64,000 bases of DNA from Pseudomonas indica NBRC 103045. Its GTDB lineage: Bacteria > Pseudomonadota > Gammaproteobacteria > Pseudomonadales > Pseudomonadaceae. Below the pieces are notes generated by a model, which had not been told where the DNA came from, searched no databases, and saw only the letters and a list, made by a program, of their open reading frames with translations. The stretch is taken from the NCBI RefSeq assembly GCF_002091635.1, contig NZ_BDAC01000020.1, positions 54,297-118,296 on the forward strand, written 5' to 3'. Within the stretch, counting starts at the first letter, position 1, and each line of letters starts with the position of its first letter. Made by a program: the position numbers and the translations under genes. Positions 52,246 to 63,705 of the stretch are shown here, one piece after another.

Positions 52246-54951
52246 ATGGCCACGATCCACGTAGACGGTAAATCGTTCGAAGTCGACGGAGCGGACAACC
52301 TGCTGCAGGCCTGCCTGTCGCTGGGGCTGGACATCCCCTACTTCTGCTGGCACCCGGCGCTGGGCAGCGTGGGCGCCTGCCGTCAGTGCGCGGTCAAGCA
52401 GTTCAGCGACGAGAACGACAAGCGCGGCCGCCTGGTGATGTCCTGCATGACCCCGGCCAGCGACAACACCTGGATCTCCATCGACGACGAAGAGGCCAAG
52501 GCCTTCCGCGCCAGCGTGGTGGAGTGGCTGATGACCAACCACCCACACGACTGTCCGGTATGCGAGGAAGGCGGCCACTGCCACCTGCAGGACGTCACCG
52601 TGATGACCGGCCACAACCGCCGGCGCTACCGCTTCGCCAAGCGCACCCACGAGAACCAGGACCTCGGCCCCTTCATCGCCCACGAGATGAACCGCTGCAT
52701 CGCCTGCTACCGCTGCGTGCGCTACTACAAGGACTACGCCGGCGGCACCGACCTCGGTGTGTTCGGCGCCCACGAGAACGTCTACTTCGGCCGGATCGAG
52801 GATGGCGTGCTGGAAAGCGAGTTCTCCGGCAACCTCACCGAGGTCTGCCCGACCGGTGTGTTCACCGACAAGACCCATTCCGAACGCTACAACCGCAAGT
52901 GGGACATGCAGTTCGCCCCGAGTATCTGCCACGGCTGCTCGTCCGGCTGCAACATCAGTCCCGGCGAGCGCTACGGCGAGCTGCGCCGCATCGAGAACCG
53001 CTACAACGGCTCGGTGAACCACTACTTCCTCTGTGACCGCGGCCGCTTCGGCTACGGCTACGTCAACCGCCCCGACCGTCCGCGGCAGCCGCTGATCGAT
53101 GGCCGCACCCTGGGTCTCGACGCGGCGGTGGACAAGGCTGCCGAGCTGCTTGCCGGCAAGCGGGTGATTGGCATCGGCTCGCCACGCGCCAGCCTGGAAA
53201 GCAACTTCGCCCTACGCGAACTGGTCGGCGAAGCGAATTTCTCCTGTGGTATCGGCGCCGCCGAACTTGAACTCCTGCGACTGACCCTCGACGTCCAGCG
53301 CAACAGCCCGCTGCCCATCGCCTCGATCCGCGAGATGGAGGACCACGACGCCGTCTTCGTGCTCGGTGAGGACCTGACCCAGACCGCCGCGCGTATCGCC
53401 CTGGCCCTGCGTCAGACAGTCAAGGGCAAGGCCGAAGCCATGGCCGCCGCGATGAAACTGCAGCCCTGGCTGAACGCGGCGGTGCAGAACATCGGCCAGC
53501 ACGCCTTGTACCCGTTGTTCATCGCCAGCCTGGCCGCAACCCGCCTCGACGACGTGGCCGAGGAATGCGTGCACGCCGCGCCGGAGGACCTCGCCCGCCT
53601 CGGCTTCGCCGTGGCCCATGCGCTGGACGATCAGGCTCCGGTAGTGACTGGCCTGGAGCCGGAAGCCGAAGCGCTGGCCCGACGTATCGCCGATACCTTG
53701 CTGGCGGCGCAACGGCCGCTGCTGGTCTCGGGCATGTCCCTCGGCAGTGCGGCGCTCATCGAGGCTACCGCCAACATCGCCAAAGCCCTGCACCGGCGCG
53801 GCAAGGCGGGCTCGATCAGCCTGGTCGTCCCGGAAGCCAACAGCCTGGGGCTGGCCCTGCTCGGTGGCGTCTCGCTGGACGAAGCCTTGCAACGTTTGAG
53901 CGATGGCCATGTCGATGCCTTGGTGGTGCTGGAAAACGACCTGTACCGGCGTGCCGGTCAGGCCCAGGTGGACGCTGCCCTGCAAGCGACTCGCTCGCTG
54001 ATCGTGGCCGATCACCAGCGCACCGCCACCGCCGAGCGCGCCCACCTGCTGCTACCGGCCGCCAGCTTCGCCGAAGGCGATGGCACCCTGGTTAGCCAGG
54101 AAGGCCGCGCACAACGCTTTTTCCAGGTATTCGACCCGGCCTACTACGACGCCGGTAATCTGATCCGGGAAAGCTGGCGCTGGCTGCACGCCGTGCACAG
54201 CACGCTGCAAGGCAAACCAGTGGACTGGACCCAGCTCGACCAGGTCACCGATGCTTGCGCCAATGCGCTACCGGCCCTGGCCGGCATCCGCGACGCAGCA
54301 CCCAAGGCCAGCTTCCGCATCCGCGGCCTCAAGCTGGCGCGCGAACCGCACCGCTACAGCGGCCGCACCGCCATGCGCGCCAATATCAGCGTGCACGAGC
54401 CACGCACACCGCAGGACAGCGACACGCCCTTCGCCTTCTCCATGGAGGGCTACGCCGGCGCCGCGCTGCCGCGCCAGCAGATCCCGTTTGCCTGGGCGCC
54501 GGGCTGGAACTCGCCGCAGGCCTGGAACAAGTTCCAGGACGAGGTGGGCGGCCACCTGCGCGCCGGCGATCCGGGGATACGCCTGATCGAGCCCCAGGGC
54601 GATGGCATTGGCTGGTTCACCGCGCCGGCCGCCTTCGAACCCCAGCCCGGCCGCTGGCGGGTGGTCCCGCTCCATCACCTGTTCGGCAGCGAGGAAACCT
54701 CCGCGCGTGCCGCGCCGATCCAGGAGCGCATGTGCGCAGCCTATGTGGCGTTGTCCGAAGCCGATGCAGCCCGCCTTGGCGTGAACGACGGCACCTGGCT
54801 CAGCCTGACCCTCGACGGCCGGACGCTGCGCCTGCCGCTGCGCATCACCCAGGAACTGAGCGAGGGGCTGGTCGGACTGCCTGCCGGCTTCGACGGCATT
54901 CCGCCTCTCGCCGGCCAATGGGCAGCCGACCTGCAGGAGGCTGCGCAATGA
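52246..54951 (+). CDS. nuoG: NADH-quinone oxidoreductase subunit G
   Basis: A 901-residue peripheral subunit carrying most iron-sulphur clusters. The N-terminal ferredoxin part has [17 protein letters not shown], then [18 protein letters not shown], a His/Cys ligand set, and [15 protein letters not shown] with a later VCPTG. The long C-terminal half is of the molybdopterin-oxidoreductase fold ([26 protein letters not shown]), with no cofactor but a possible extra cluster. It ends in the molydop-binding-like domain. The nuoH start overlaps its stop. Confidence 0.96.
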   Translation: MATIHVDGKSFEVDGADNLLQACLSLGLDIPYFCWHPALGSVGACRQCAVKQFSDENDKRGRLVMSCMTPASDNTWISIDDEEAKAFRASVVEWLMTNHPHDCPVCEEGGHCHLQDVTVMTGHNRRRYRFAKRTHENQDLGPFIAHEMNRCIACYRCVRYYKDYAGGTDLGVFGAHENVYFGRIEDGVLESEFSGNLTEVCPTGVFTDKTHSERYNRKWDMQFAPSICHGCSSGCNISPGERYGELRRIENRYNGSVNHYFLCDRGRFGYGYVNRPDRPRQPLIDGRTLGLDAAVDKAAELLAGKRVIGIGSPRASLESNFALRELVGEANFSCGIGAAELELLRLTLDVQRNSPLPIASIREMEDHDAVFVLGEDLTQTAARIALALRQTVKGKAEAMAAAMKLQPWLNAAVQNIGQHALYPLFIASLAATRLDDVAEECVHAAPEDLARLGFAVAHALDDQAPVVTGLEPEAEALARRIADTLLAAQRPLLVSGMSLGSAALIEATANIAKALHRRGKAGSISLVVPEANSLGLALLGGVSLDEALQRLSDGHVDALVVLENDLYRRAGQAQVDAALQATRSLIVADHQRTATAERAHLLLPAASFAEGDGTLVSQEGRAQRFFQVFDPAYYDAGNLIRESWRWLHAVHSTLQGKPVDWTQLDQVTDACANALPALAGIRDAAPKASFRIRGLKLAREPHRYSGRTAMRANISVHEPRTPQDSDTPFAFSMEGYAGAALPRQQIPFAWAPGWNSPQAWNKFQDEVGGHLRAGDPGIRLIEPQGDGIGWFTAPAAFEPQPGRWRVVPLHHLFGSEETSARAAPIQERMCAAYVALSEADAARLGVNDGTWLSLTLDGRTLRLPLRITQELSEGLVGLPAGFDGIPPLAGQWAADLQEAAQ

Positions 54952-55937
54952 GCTGGCTGACTGCTGATGTCGTCGCCGTGCTGGTGGCCGCGCTCAAGGC
55001 CATCGCCATCCTGCTGGTGGTGGTGGTCACCGGCGCTCTACTGAGCTGGGTGGAGCGACGCCTGCTCGGGCTCTGGCAGGACCGCTATGGGCCCAACCGG
55101 GTGGGTCCGTTCGGTGCCTTCCAACTCGGTGCGGACATGATCAAGATGTTCTTCAAGGAAGACTGGACACCGCCGTTCGCCGACCGACTGATCTTCACCC
55201 TGGCCCCTATCGTCGCCATGAGCGCGCTGCTGATCGCCTTCGCCGTGGTACCGGTGACGCCGACCTGGGGCGTCGCCGACCTGAACATCGGTCTGCTGTT
55301 CTTCTTCGGCATGGCCGGACTGGCGGTCTACGCGGTGCTCTTCGCCGGCTGGTCGAGCAACAACAAGTTCGCCCTGCTCGGCGCCCTGCGCGCTTCGGCG
55401 CAGACACTCTCCTACGAGGTATTCATGGGCCTGGCGCTGATGGGCGTGGTGGCCCAGGCCGGCTCCTTCAATATGCGCGACATCGTCCAGGCCCAGGCGG
55501 ATGGCGTGTGGTTCATCATTCCGCAGTTCCTCGGCTTCGCCACCTTCTTCATCGCCGGCGTCGCGGTGACGCACCGTCATCCGTTCGACCAGCCGGAAGC
55601 GGAGCAGGAGCTGGCCGACGGGTATCACATCGAATACGCCGGCATGAAATGGGGCATGTTTTTCGTCGGCGAGTACATCGGCATCATGCTCATCTCGGCG
55701 CTGCTGGTGACCTTGTTCTTCGGCGGCTGGCACGGACCGTTCGGCCTCCTGCCCTCGCTGTCCTTCGTCTGGTTCGCGCTGAAGACGGCGTTCTTCATCA
55801 TGCTGTTCATCCTGCTGCGTGCTTCGGTGCCGCGGCCGCGCTACGACCAAGTGATGGCGTTCAGCTGGAAGGTTTGCCTGCCGCTGACCCTGATCAACCT
55901 GCTGGTGACCGGCGCCTTCGTGCTGGCTGCCCGCTGA
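54948..55937 (+). CDS. nuoH: NADH-quinone oxidoreductase subunit H
   Basis: A 329-residue membrane subunit with about eight helices that links the quinone site to the proton channels. Conserved loops: [102 protein letters not shown] and [14 protein letters not shown]. It overlaps nuoG by 4 bases. Confidence 0.97.
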   Translation: MSWLTADVVAVLVAALKAIAILLVVVVTGALLSWVERRLLGLWQDRYGPNRVGPFGAFQLGADMIKMFFKEDWTPPFADRLIFTLAPIVAMSALLIAFAVVPVTPTWGVADLNIGLLFFFGMAGLAVYAVLFAGWSSNNKFALLGALRASAQTLSYEVFMGLALMGVVAQAGSFNMRDIVQAQADGVWFIIPQFLGFATFFIAGVAVTHRHPFDQPEAEQELADGYHIEYAGMKWGMFFVGEYIGIMLISALLVTLFFGGWHGPFGLLPSLSFVWFALKTAFFIMLFILLRASVPRPRYDQVMAFSWKVCLPLTLINLLVTGAFVLAAR

Positions 55938-55947
55938 GGAGACGGAG

Positions 55948-56493
55948 ATGAAAGAAATCCTGCATGTTCTCCACGGCACCTACACCCAGTTGCGCAGCCT
56001 AGTGATGATCTTTTCCCACGCCTTTCGCAAGCGCGACACCCTGCAGTACCCGGAAGAGCCGGTGTACCTGCCTCCCCGCTACCGTGGCCGCATAGTGCTG
56101 ACCCGCGACCCCGACGGCGAGGAGCGCTGCGTGGCCTGCAACCTCTGCGCGGTAGCCTGCCCGGTGGCCTGCATCTCCCTGCAGAAAGCGGAAAAGCCCG
56201 ACGGCCGCTGGTACCCGGAGTTCTTCCGCATCAACTTCTCCCGCTGCATCTTCTGCGGCCTGTGCGAGGAAGCCTGCCCGACCAGCGCTATCCAGCTCAC
56301 CCCTGACTTCGAGATGTGCGAGTACGACCGGCAGCAACTGGTGTACGAGAAGGAAGACCTGCTGATCTCCGGGCCGGGCAAGGACCACGGCTACAACTTC
56401 TACCGCGTGGCCGGCATGGCCATTGCCGGCAAGCCCAAGGGAGCGGCGAAGAGCGAGGCGGAGCCGGTGAATGTGAAGGGGTTGATGCCATGA
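55948..56493 (+). CDS. nuoI: NADH-quinone oxidoreductase subunit I
   Basis: A 181-residue peripheral subunit with two [4Fe-4S] clusters (N6a and N6b) that passes electrons to NuoB. The ligands are in [18 protein letters not shown] and [18 protein letters not shown]. It starts 10 bases after nuoH. Unlike in most operons, 415 bases separate it from nuoJ. Confidence 0.97.
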   Translation: MKEILHVLHGTYTQLRSLVMIFSHAFRKRDTLQYPEEPVYLPPRYRGRIVLTRDPDGEERCVACNLCAVACPVACISLQKAEKPDGRWYPEFFRINFSRCIFCGLCEEACPTSAIQLTPDFEMCEYDRQQLVYEKEDLLISGPGKDHGYNFYRVAGMAIAGKPKGAAKSEAEPVNVKGLMP

Positions 56494-56908
56494 GGCGGGC
56501 GATGGGTCTTGGTGTTTTGAGGTGGATAGTTGGATCGCGCGTGGCCGGGGCGATGCCGGGGTTCGTTCGAGGTAAGTCAGAGGTTCTTCGTATGCCGAAA
56601 GTCCGCCCCCTCACCCCAACCCTCTCCCCAGAGGGGCGAGGGGGTTGGTATGAGCACCCCGATAGCCCGATGTATGGCTTTTTTTGCACCTTCGGGCCCA
56701 ACCAAGCAAAAGCCAGGTACAGATGGAACACCCCTACTCGGATACTCCCTCGCCCCTTTGGGGAGAGGGCTGGGGGCGCCCGGCGTAGGGTGAGGGGGCG
56801 GAGCATCGCCTTACACATAACCGAAGCCCCCATCCACCCACTACCCTGCTCATACCTGCAGGCGAGCGCCCATAAGCCCCACCCCGCCTCCACACCAAGG
56901 AGCGCCTG
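56494..56908. repeat. Repeat-bearing insert between nuoI and nuoJ
   Basis: Two palindromic repeats lie here in opposite orientation: 56604-56644 (CCCTCACCCCAACCCTCTCC then GAGGGGCGAGGG) and 56747-56802 (CCCTCGCCCCTTTGGGGAGA then GGGCGCCCGGCGTAGGGTGAG). Together they could form a large stem. No frame in the insert resembles a protein. The same repeat family occurs at 5931, 6181 and 15267. The RBS AAGGAG for nuoJ is intact at its right end. Confidence 0.85.
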
Positions 56909-57409
56909 ATGCAATTCGCCTTCTACTTCTCGGCCGGCATCGCCTTCCTCGCTACCTTACGGGTGATCACCCACACCAATCCGGTACATGCCCTGCTCTA
57001 CCTGATCGTCTCGCTGCTGGCGGTGTCCATGTGCTTCTTCGCACTCGGCGCACCTTTCGCCGGGGTGCTGGAGATCATCGTCTACGCCGGGGCGATCATG
57101 GTGCTATTCGTCTTCGTAGTGATGATGCTCAACCTCGGCCAGGCGGCCATCGAGCAGGAACGCCGCTGGCTCCGTCCGGGTATGTGGGTCGGCCCGGCGC
57201 TGCTCTCCCTGCTGCTGTTCGGCGAGCTGGCCTGGGTATTGGCGAAAGGCTACCTGGGCACGCCGGCCGGACTGGAAACCGTCGATGCCAAGGCTGTCGG
57301 GATCAGCCTGTACGGCCCCTACCTGCTGGCGGTAGAGCTGGCCTCCATGCTGCTGCTCGCCGCACTGGTCGCGGCCTACCACCTCGGACGCCACGAGGCG
57401 AAGGAGTAA
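56909..57409 (+). CDS. nuoJ: NADH-quinone oxidoreductase subunit J
   Basis: A 166-residue membrane subunit with five helices. Conserved parts: VITHTNPVHALLYLIVSLLAVSMCFFALGAPFAGVLEIIVYAGAIMVLFVFVVMMLN; the VYAGAIMVLF stretch holds the pi-bulge helix of complex I. AAGGAG lies 6 bases ahead of the ATG. It ends 3 bases before nuoK. Confidence 0.96.
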   Translation: MQFAFYFSAGIAFLATLRVITHTNPVHALLYLIVSLLAVSMCFFALGAPFAGVLEIIVYAGAIMVLFVFVVMMLNLGQAAIEQERRWLRPGMWVGPALLSLLLFGELAWVLAKGYLGTPAGLETVDAKAVGISLYGPYLLAVELASMLLLAALVAAYHLGRHEAKE

Positions 57410-57412
57410 GCC

Positions 57413-57721
57413 ATGCCTGGACTGCCCATGGAACACGGCCTCGCCGTCGCCGGTCTGCTCTTCAGCCTGGGGCTGGTCGGCCTGCTGGTACGGCGCAACA
57501 TTCTGTTCGTACTGATGAGCCTGGAAATCATGATGAATGCCGCCGCCCTCGCCTTCGTCGTGGCCGGTAGTCGTTGGGCCCAGGCCGACGGCCAGATCAT
57601 GTTCATCCTGGTGCTCAGCCTGGCTGCCGCCGAGGCCAGCATCGGGCTGGCGATCCTGCTTCAGCTCTATCGCCGTTTCGACACCCTGGATATCGACGCT
57701 GCCAGTGAGATGCGCGGATGA
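57413..57721 (+). CDS. nuoK: NADH-quinone oxidoreductase subunit K
   Basis: A 102-residue, three-helix membrane subunit (MrpC-like). The two buried Glu residues needed for proton transfer are in [13 protein letters not shown] and [13 protein letters not shown]. The C-terminal [17 protein letters not shown] is typical of Pseudomonas. Its stop overlaps the nuoL ATG. Confidence 0.97.
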   Translation: MPGLPMEHGLAVAGLLFSLGLVGLLVRRNILFVLMSLEIMMNAAALAFVVAGSRWAQADGQIMFILVLSLAAAEASIGLAILLQLYRRFDTLDIDAASEMRG

Positions 57722-59559
57722 ACCTGCTCTTTCTGACCATTGCCTTTCCCCTGCTCGGCTTCGTCGTCCTGGCGCTATCCCGTGGGCGTCTGCCGGAAAA
57801 CCTCGCGGCGCTGATCGGCGTTGGTTCGGTGGGGCTGTCTGCGCTGGTAGCACTGTATGCCGGCTGGCAGTTCCTCGCAGCGGGTGGAGCGCCCCATGTC
57901 CAGATGCTCTGGCAATGGCTGGCGGTGGAAGGCTTCCGCCCGGCCGTCTCCCTGCACCTCGACGGGCTGTCGCTGACCATGCTCGGCGTGGTGACCGGCG
58001 TCGGCTTCCTGATCCACCTGTTCGCCTCCTGGTACATGCGCGGCGAGGAAGGCTATTCGCGCTTCTTCGCCTACATGAACCTGTTCGTCGCCAGCATGCT
58101 GTTCCTGGTTCTGGCCGATAACCTGCTGCTGCTTTATCTCGGCTGGGAGGGCGTGGGCCTATGCAGCTACCTGCTGATCGGCTTTTACTACCGCACCCCG
58201 GCCAACGGCGCGGCGGCGCTGAAGGCGTTCATCGTCACGCGGGTCGGCGATGTGTTCATGGCTATCGGCCTGTTCATCCTCTTCCACGCCCTCGGTACGC
58301 TGCACATCCAGGAACTGCTCAGCCTGGCGCCGCAACGTTTCGCCAGCGGCGATCCGCAACTCACCCTGGCGACCCTGCTGCTGCTCGGCGGCGCAGTCGG
58401 CAAGTCCGCGCAATTGCCGTTGCAGACCTGGCTGGCCGATGCCATGGCCGGTCCGACGCCGGTTTCCGCACTGATCCACGCGGCGACCATGGTGACCGCC
58501 GGCGTCTATCTGATCGCCCGCTGCCATGGCCTGTTCAGCCTGACGCCGACGACGTTGGAACTGGTCGGCATCGTCGGCGCAGTAACGCTGCTGCTGGCCG
58601 GCTTCGCCGCCTTGGTACAGACCGACATCAAGCGCATTCTCGCCTACTCCACCATGAGCCAGATTGGCTATATGTTCCTCGCCCTTGGCGTCGGCGCCTG
58701 GAGCGGCGCGATCTTCCATCTGATGACCCATGCCTTTTTCAAGGCCCTGCTGTTCCTCGCCTCCGGCGCGGTGATCGTTGCCTGCCACCATGAACAGAAC
58801 ATCTTCAAGATGGGCGGTCTGCGCCGGCCGCTGCCGCTGGCCTACGCCTGTTTCCTGGTCGGCGGCTCGGCACTGGCGGCGCTGCCGTTCATTACCGCCG
58901 GTTTTTACTCGAAGGATGAAATCCTCTGGGAAGCCTTCGCCAGCGGCCATCGGCCCCTGCTGTTGGCGGGCCTGATAGGCGCCTTCCTCACCTCGCTGTA
59001 CACCTTCCGTCTGATCTTCATCGCCTTTCACGGCGAGGCGAAGACCGAGGCCCATGCCGGCCACGGCGTCAGCCACTGGCTGCCGCTGGGTGTGCTGCTG
59101 GTGCTGTCCACCTTCATGGGTGCGCTGATCCACCCACCGCTGGCCACGGTGCTGCCAGCCAGTGCGGGGGAAGCCGGCGGCGAGGCCAAGCACAGTCTGG
59201 AACTACTGTCCGGGGTGGTCGCGGTATCCGGCATCGTGTTGGCCGCCCTGCTCTTCCTCGGCCAACGGCGGTTCGTCGTGCGCCTCGCGGAGAGTGCGCC
59301 GGGCCGTTTATTCGCCGCCTGGTGGTATGCCGCCTGGGGCTTCGACTGGCTCTACGACAAGCTGTTCGTGCGGCCTTACTTACTGCTCTGCCGACTGCTC
59401 GGACGCGATCCGTTCGACCGTGGCATCACCCAGATCCCGAAGCTGGCAAAAGGCGGCAACCGGCTGATGAGCCAGACCGAAAGCGGTCGCTTGCGCTGGT
59501 ATGCAGCCTCCCTCGCCGGCGGCGCGGTACTGCTGCTCGGCGCCCTGGCATTGGTGTAG
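57718..59559 (+). CDS. nuoL: NADH-quinone oxidoreductase subunit L
   Basis: A 613-residue antiporter-like proton-pumping subunit, with about 16 membrane segments and the long lateral helix near the C-terminus. Key parts: [22 protein letters not shown] with the conserved Glu, [41 protein letters not shown] with Lys, and [26 protein letters not shown]. It overlaps nuoK by 4 bases. Confidence 0.97.
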   Translation: MNLLFLTIAFPLLGFVVLALSRGRLPENLAALIGVGSVGLSALVALYAGWQFLAAGGAPHVQMLWQWLAVEGFRPAVSLHLDGLSLTMLGVVTGVGFLIHLFASWYMRGEEGYSRFFAYMNLFVASMLFLVLADNLLLLYLGWEGVGLCSYLLIGFYYRTPANGAAALKAFIVTRVGDVFMAIGLFILFHALGTLHIQELLSLAPQRFASGDPQLTLATLLLLGGAVGKSAQLPLQTWLADAMAGPTPVSALIHAATMVTAGVYLIARCHGLFSLTPTTLELVGIVGAVTLLLAGFAALVQTDIKRILAYSTMSQIGYMFLALGVGAWSGAIFHLMTHAFFKALLFLASGAVIVACHHEQNIFKMGGLRRPLPLAYACFLVGGSALAALPFITAGFYSKDEILWEAFASGHRPLLLAGLIGAFLTSLYTFRLIFIAFHGEAKTEAHAGHGVSHWLPLGVLLVLSTFMGALIHPPLATVLPASAGEAGGEAKHSLELLSGVVAVSGIVLAALLFLGQRRFVVRLAESAPGRLFAAWWYAAWGFDWLYDKLFVRPYLLLCRLLGRDPFDRGITQIPKLAKGGNRLMSQTESGRLRWYAASLAGGAVLLLGALALV

Positions 59560-59624
59560 GTACGAACATGGACCGGCGAGCGACCGCCATCGGCGACACG
59601 GACTGAATGGAGAACGAGCCCGAG

Positions 59625-61157
59625 ATGATTCTGCCCTGGCTGATCCTGATCCCCTTCATCGGCGGCCTGCTCTGTTGGCAGGCCGAACGCTTCAGCCTCA
59701 CCCTGCCGCGCTGGCTGGCACTGGCCACCATGGCCCTGGTGCTGCTGCTCGGCCTCTGGCTGTGGAGCCAGGGCGAATTCCACCTGGCGCCCACACCCGG
59801 CAGCGAGCAAGTCTGGGAGCTGGAGTTCAAGTACCCATGGATTCAGCGCTTCGGCATTAACCTGCATCTGGCCCTGGACGGCCTGTCGCTGCTGATGATC
59901 CTGCTTACTGGTCTGCTCGGTGTGCTCTCTGTGCTCTGCTCCTGGAAGGAAATCCAGAAGCACGTCGGCTTCTTTCACCTAAACCTGATGTGGATTCTCG
60001 GCGGCGTGATCGGCGTGTTCCTCGCCCTCGACCTGTTCCTGTTCTTTTTCTTCTGGGAAATGATGTTGGTGCCGATGTACTTCCTCATCGCGCTCTGGGG
60101 GCACAGTGCCGAGGATGGCCGCAGTTCTCGGATCAACGCGGCGACCAAGTTCTTCATCTTCACCCAGGCCAGCGGCCTGGTGATGCTAGTGGCGATCCTT
60201 GGGCTGGTGTTCGTCAACTTCAACGAAACCGGCGTGCTCACCTTCGATTATTCGCTGCTGCTGCAGGCCAATCTCGCTCCCGGTACCGAATACCTGCTGA
60301 TGCTCGGCTTCTTCGTCGCCTTCGCGGTGAAGCTGCCGGTAGTACCGGTGCACTCCTGGCTGCCCGACGCCCACGCCCAGGCACCCACCGCCGGCTCGGT
60401 GGACCTCGCCGGCATCCTCCTGAAGACCGCCGCCTACGGCCTGTTGCGCTTCGCCGTGCCGCTGTTTCCCAACGCCTCGGCGGAATTCGCCCCGATCGCC
60501 ATGTGGCTCGGTTTGCTCGGCATCGTCTACGGCGCCCTGCTGGCCTTCGCCCAGACCGACATCAAGCGGCTGGTGGCCTACACCAGCGTGTCGCACATGG
60601 GCTTCGTGCTGATCGGCATCTATTCCGGCAACCCGCTGGCGTTGCAGGGCGTGGTGGTGCAGATGGTCGCTCACGGTCTGTCCGCCGCCGCGCTGTTCAT
60701 CCTCTGCGGCCAGCTCTACGAGCGCCTGCATACCCGCGACATGCGCCAGATGGGCGGGCTCTGGGGCCGGCTGAACTACCTGCCCGGGGTGATGCTGTTC
60801 TTCTCCGCCGCCTCCCTCGGCTTACCCGGCACAGGCAACTTCATCGGAGAGTTTCTCATCCTGCTGGGCAGTTTCCAGGTGGTTCCCTTGATCGCCGTCC
60901 TCGCCACCGGCGGGCTGGTATTGGCTTCGATCTACTCGCTGATCGTGATGCAGCGGGCTTTCTATGGCCCCGCCCACGACGAGACAACACTGGCCGGCCT
61001 CAACGGCCGCGAGTTGACCATGATGTTCAGCTTGATCGGACTGCTGGTTCTGCTCGGCCTCTATCCGCAGCCGTTGCTGGACACTTCGGCAGCCAGCATG
61101 CACGGCGTCCAGCAATGGCTGGGTGCGGCCTTCTCCCAACTGGTTTCGACCTGGTAG
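59625..61157 (+). CDS. nuoM: NADH-quinone oxidoreductase subunit M
   Basis: A 510-residue antiporter-like proton-pumping subunit with about 14 membrane segments. [20 protein letters not shown] has the conserved Glu, [41 protein letters not shown] the conserved Lys and His, and [25 protein letters not shown] follows. The ATG at 59625 matches the family start [14 protein letters not shown]; an ATG 18 bases upstream at 59607 is possible. Confidence 0.96.
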   Translation: MILPWLILIPFIGGLLCWQAERFSLTLPRWLALATMALVLLLGLWLWSQGEFHLAPTPGSEQVWELEFKYPWIQRFGINLHLALDGLSLLMILLTGLLGVLSVLCSWKEIQKHVGFFHLNLMWILGGVIGVFLALDLFLFFFFWEMMLVPMYFLIALWGHSAEDGRSSRINAATKFFIFTQASGLVMLVAILGLVFVNFNETGVLTFDYSLLLQANLAPGTEYLLMLGFFVAFAVKLPVVPVHSWLPDAHAQAPTAGSVDLAGILLKTAAYGLLRFAVPLFPNASAEFAPIAMWLGLLGIVYGALLAFAQTDIKRLVAYTSVSHMGFVLIGIYSGNPLALQGVVVQMVAHGLSAAALFILCGQLYERLHTRDMRQMGGLWGRLNYLPGVMLFFSAASLGLPGTGNFIGEFLILLGSFQVVPLIAVLATGGLVLASIYSLIVMQRAFYGPAHDETTLAGLNGRELTMMFSLIGLLVLLGLYPQPLLDTSAASMHGVQQWLGAAFSQLVSTW

Positions 61158-61164
61158 TTCGCGC

Positions 61165-62637
61165 ATGGACCTGAGTACTTCCCACTTCGTCGCCCTGCTG
61201 CCCCTGCTGGTACTCTCCGCCACGATCGTCGTGGTGATGCTGGCCATTGCCTGGCGGCGGCATCACAGCCTGACCTTCATGCTCTCGGTGATCGGCCTGA
61301 ATCTGGCCCTGCTGTCGATCATCCCAGCGCTACGAGTGGCACCGCTGGAGGTCACGCCACTGCTGCTGGTGGACCGCTTCGCCTGCTTCTACATGGCCCT
61401 GATACTGGTCGCCACCCTGGCTTGCCTCACTCTGGCCCACGCCTACCTCGGCGAGTCCGGCCGGTCCGGCTATCCCGGCAATCGTGAAGAGTTCTACCTG
61501 CTGATGCTGCTGGCGGCTGCCGGTGGCTTGGTATTGGTCAGCGCACAGCATCTGGCCGGATTGTTCATCGGCCTGGAACTACTATCGGTACCGACCTACG
61601 GATTGGTCGCCTACGCCTTCTTCAACCGGCGCTCGCTGGAGGCCGGCATCAAGTACATGGTGCTGTCCGCCGCCGGGTCGGCTTTCCCGCTGTTCGGCAT
61701 GGCATTGCTCTACGCAGGTTCCGGCACGCTGGGTTTCGTTGGGGTCGGAGCAACGCTGGAAAGCGCCACTGGAACATCACCGCTGATCCAGATCGGCATG
61801 GGCATGCTGCTGGTCGGGTTGGCGTTCAAATTGTCCCTGGTGCCCTTCCACCTGTGGACGCCGGACGTCTACGAGGGTGCACCGGCGCCGGTCACCGCGT
61901 TCCTCGCCACAGCCAGCAAGGTGGCAGTGTTCGCCGCGCTGCTACGACTGTTCCAGCTCGCCCCGGCTGGCACCAACCCCTGGCTGCACGACCTGTTGGC
62001 ACTGATCGCCATCGCCTCGATCCTGATCGGCAATCTGCTGGCTCTGCTGCAGAGCAACCTCAAGCGGCTGCTCGGTTACTCCTCCATCGCCCACTTCGGC
62101 TACCTGCTGGTGGCGCTGGTGGCCAGCCGGGGCCTGGCAGTGGAGGCGGTGGGCGTCTACCTACTGACCTACGTGCTCACCAGCCTCGGCGCGTTCGGCG
62201 TGATCACGCTCATGTCGACACCCTACAGCGGCCGCGACGCCGATGCCCTCTACGAATACCGAGGGCTGTTCTGGCGCCGTCCCTATCTGACCGCTGTGCT
62301 GACGGTAATGATGCTTTCACTCGCCGGCATCCCACTCACAGCCGGGTTCATCGGCAAGTTCTACCTGGTCGCGGTGGGTGTCGAGGCGCGGCTCTGGTGG
62401 CTGATCGGGGCATTGGTGCTGGGCAGCGCGATAGGCCTGTTTTACTACCTGCGGGTCATGGTGACACTGTTCCTGCTCGAACCCAACCTGCGCCGCCATG
62501 ACGCGCCGTTCAACTGGGGGCAGCGGGCCGGGGGCATCATGCTGCTGGCGATCGCCGTGCTGGCATTCTTCCTTGGTGTCTACCCGCAACCACTGCTGGA
62601 TCTGGCGCGTCAGGCCGGTATCGCCGCCCTCGGCTGA
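61165..62637 (+). CDS. nuoN: NADH-quinone oxidoreductase subunit N
   Basis: A 490-residue antiporter-like proton-pumping subunit and the last gene of the operon. [45 protein letters not shown] has the conserved Glu, and [45 protein letters not shown] and [23 protein letters not shown] follow. It starts 7 bases after nuoM and ends 6 bases from the convergent AI-2E-type gene, with no separate terminator between them. Confidence 0.96.
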   Translation: MDLSTSHFVALLPLLVLSATIVVVMLAIAWRRHHSLTFMLSVIGLNLALLSIIPALRVAPLEVTPLLLVDRFACFYMALILVATLACLTLAHAYLGESGRSGYPGNREEFYLLMLLAAAGGLVLVSAQHLAGLFIGLELLSVPTYGLVAYAFFNRRSLEAGIKYMVLSAAGSAFPLFGMALLYAGSGTLGFVGVGATLESATGTSPLIQIGMGMLLVGLAFKLSLVPFHLWTPDVYEGAPAPVTAFLATASKVAVFAALLRLFQLAPAGTNPWLHDLLALIAIASILIGNLLALLQSNLKRLLGYSSIAHFGYLLVALVASRGLAVEAVGVYLLTYVLTSLGAFGVITLMSTPYSGRDADALYEYRGLFWRRPYLTAVLTVMMLSLAGIPLTAGFIGKFYLVAVGVEARLWWLIGALVLGSAIGLFYYLRVMVTLFLLEPNLRRHDAPFNWGQRAGGIMLLAIAVLAFFLGVYPQPLLDLARQAGIAALG

Positions 62638-62643
62638 GGTAGG

Positions 62644-63705
62644 TCAGGATGTGATGATGCGGTCGTTCTTACCATCGGTGAACAGACCCCAGCAGGACAC
62701 GAACAAGGCCGCGATCAGCGGGCCGATGACGAATCCGTTGAGGCCGAACAGGCTCAGCCCGCCGAGCGTGGAGATCAGCACCAGGTAGTCCGGCATGCGG
62801 GTGTCTTTACCCACCAGGATCGGCCGCAGGATGTTATCTACCAGGCCGATCACGCAGATCCCGAACAGTGCCAGCACCACGCCCTTCCACAACGCGCCGC
62901 TGAGCAGGAAGTACACCGCCACCGGTGCCCAGACCAGACCCGCGCCAATGGCCGGCAGCAGCGAAAGAAACGCCATCAGCACGCCCCAGAGCAAGGCGCT
63001 GGGGATACCCAGGATCATGAAGATCAATCCGCCCAGTGCCCCCTGGGCCGCTGCCACCACGATGTTACCCTTCACCGTGGCCCTCACCACGCGCGTGAAT
63101 TTGCTGAACAACCGGCGCTTCTGCGCTTCGCTGAGGGGAATGGCGCGCTTGATCTGCCCACTCAGTTCGCCGCCGTCGCGGATGAAGAAGAACAGCAGAT
63201 AGAGCATGACAAAGAAACCGACCACGAACTGGAAGGTGTCTTGGCCGAAATTGAACGCCTTGGTGGCAAGGAACTGGCTGCCCTGCAACGCCCCGCTGGA
63301 CATCTTGTCACGCAGACTGCCGAGGTCACTCAGGCCGAGACGGTCGAGCATCTGGCGAATGGTCAACGGCAGCATATCCTTGATCTGCCCAAGGAAAGCA
63401 CCGATATCCAGTTCCCCGCTTTCGATACGCTTGTAGAGACTGGCCCCTTCTTGCACCACAAGGCCGGTGACGATCAGCATCGGCACCACGGCCAGCAGTA
63501 CGCAGACCGTCAGAGTGAGCAAAGCGCTCAAGTTGCGGCTGTGGAAGCGCCGATAGAGACGACGCTGGAGAGGTGCAAACAGTATGGCAAGTACCGCTGC
63601 CCAGAACACTGCACCAGAGAATGGCAGCAATACCCAACCGAATGCTACGGAAACCGCAACCAGCAGCAAAAGAAAGGTCTTGTGTTCCAGATTTGAATTA
63701 GGCAT
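62644..63705 (-). CDS. AI-2E family transporter (PerM/YhhQ-like permease)
   Basis: A 353-residue inner-membrane protein of the AI-2E/PerM permease family with seven or eight hydrophobic segments. Conserved parts: AVLAILFAPLQRRLYRRF near the start, KGNIVVAAAQGALGGLIFMILGIPSALLWGVLMAFLSLLPAIGAGLVWAPVAVYFLL, and LVDNILRPILVGKDTRMPDYLVLISTLGGLSLFGLNGFVIGPLIAALFV. Members export autoinducer-2 or act as Na+/H+ antiporters; which applies here cannot be told from the sequence. Confidence 0.92.
   Translation of the reverse strand: MPNSNLEHKTFLLLLVAVSVAFGWVLLPFSGAVFWAAVLAILFAPLQRRLYRRFHSRNLSALLTLTVCVLLAVVPMLIVTGLVVQEGASLYKRIESGELDIGAFLGQIKDMLPLTIRQMLDRLGLSDLGSLRDKMSSGALQGSQFLATKAFNFGQDTFQFVVGFFVMLYLLFFFIRDGGELSGQIKRAIPLSEAQKRRLFSKFTRVVRATVKGNIVVAAAQGALGGLIFMILGIPSALLWGVLMAFLSLLPAIGAGLVWAPVAVYFLLSGALWKGVVLALFGICVIGLVDNILRPILVGKDTRMPDYLVLISTLGGLSLFGLNGFVIGPLIAALFVSCWGLFTDGKNDRIITS

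Noticed and set aside
56316..56909. A gene between nuoI and nuoJ
   Set aside because: The open frames there come from CCCTC/GAGGG repeats and match nothing; no RBS except that of nuoJ.
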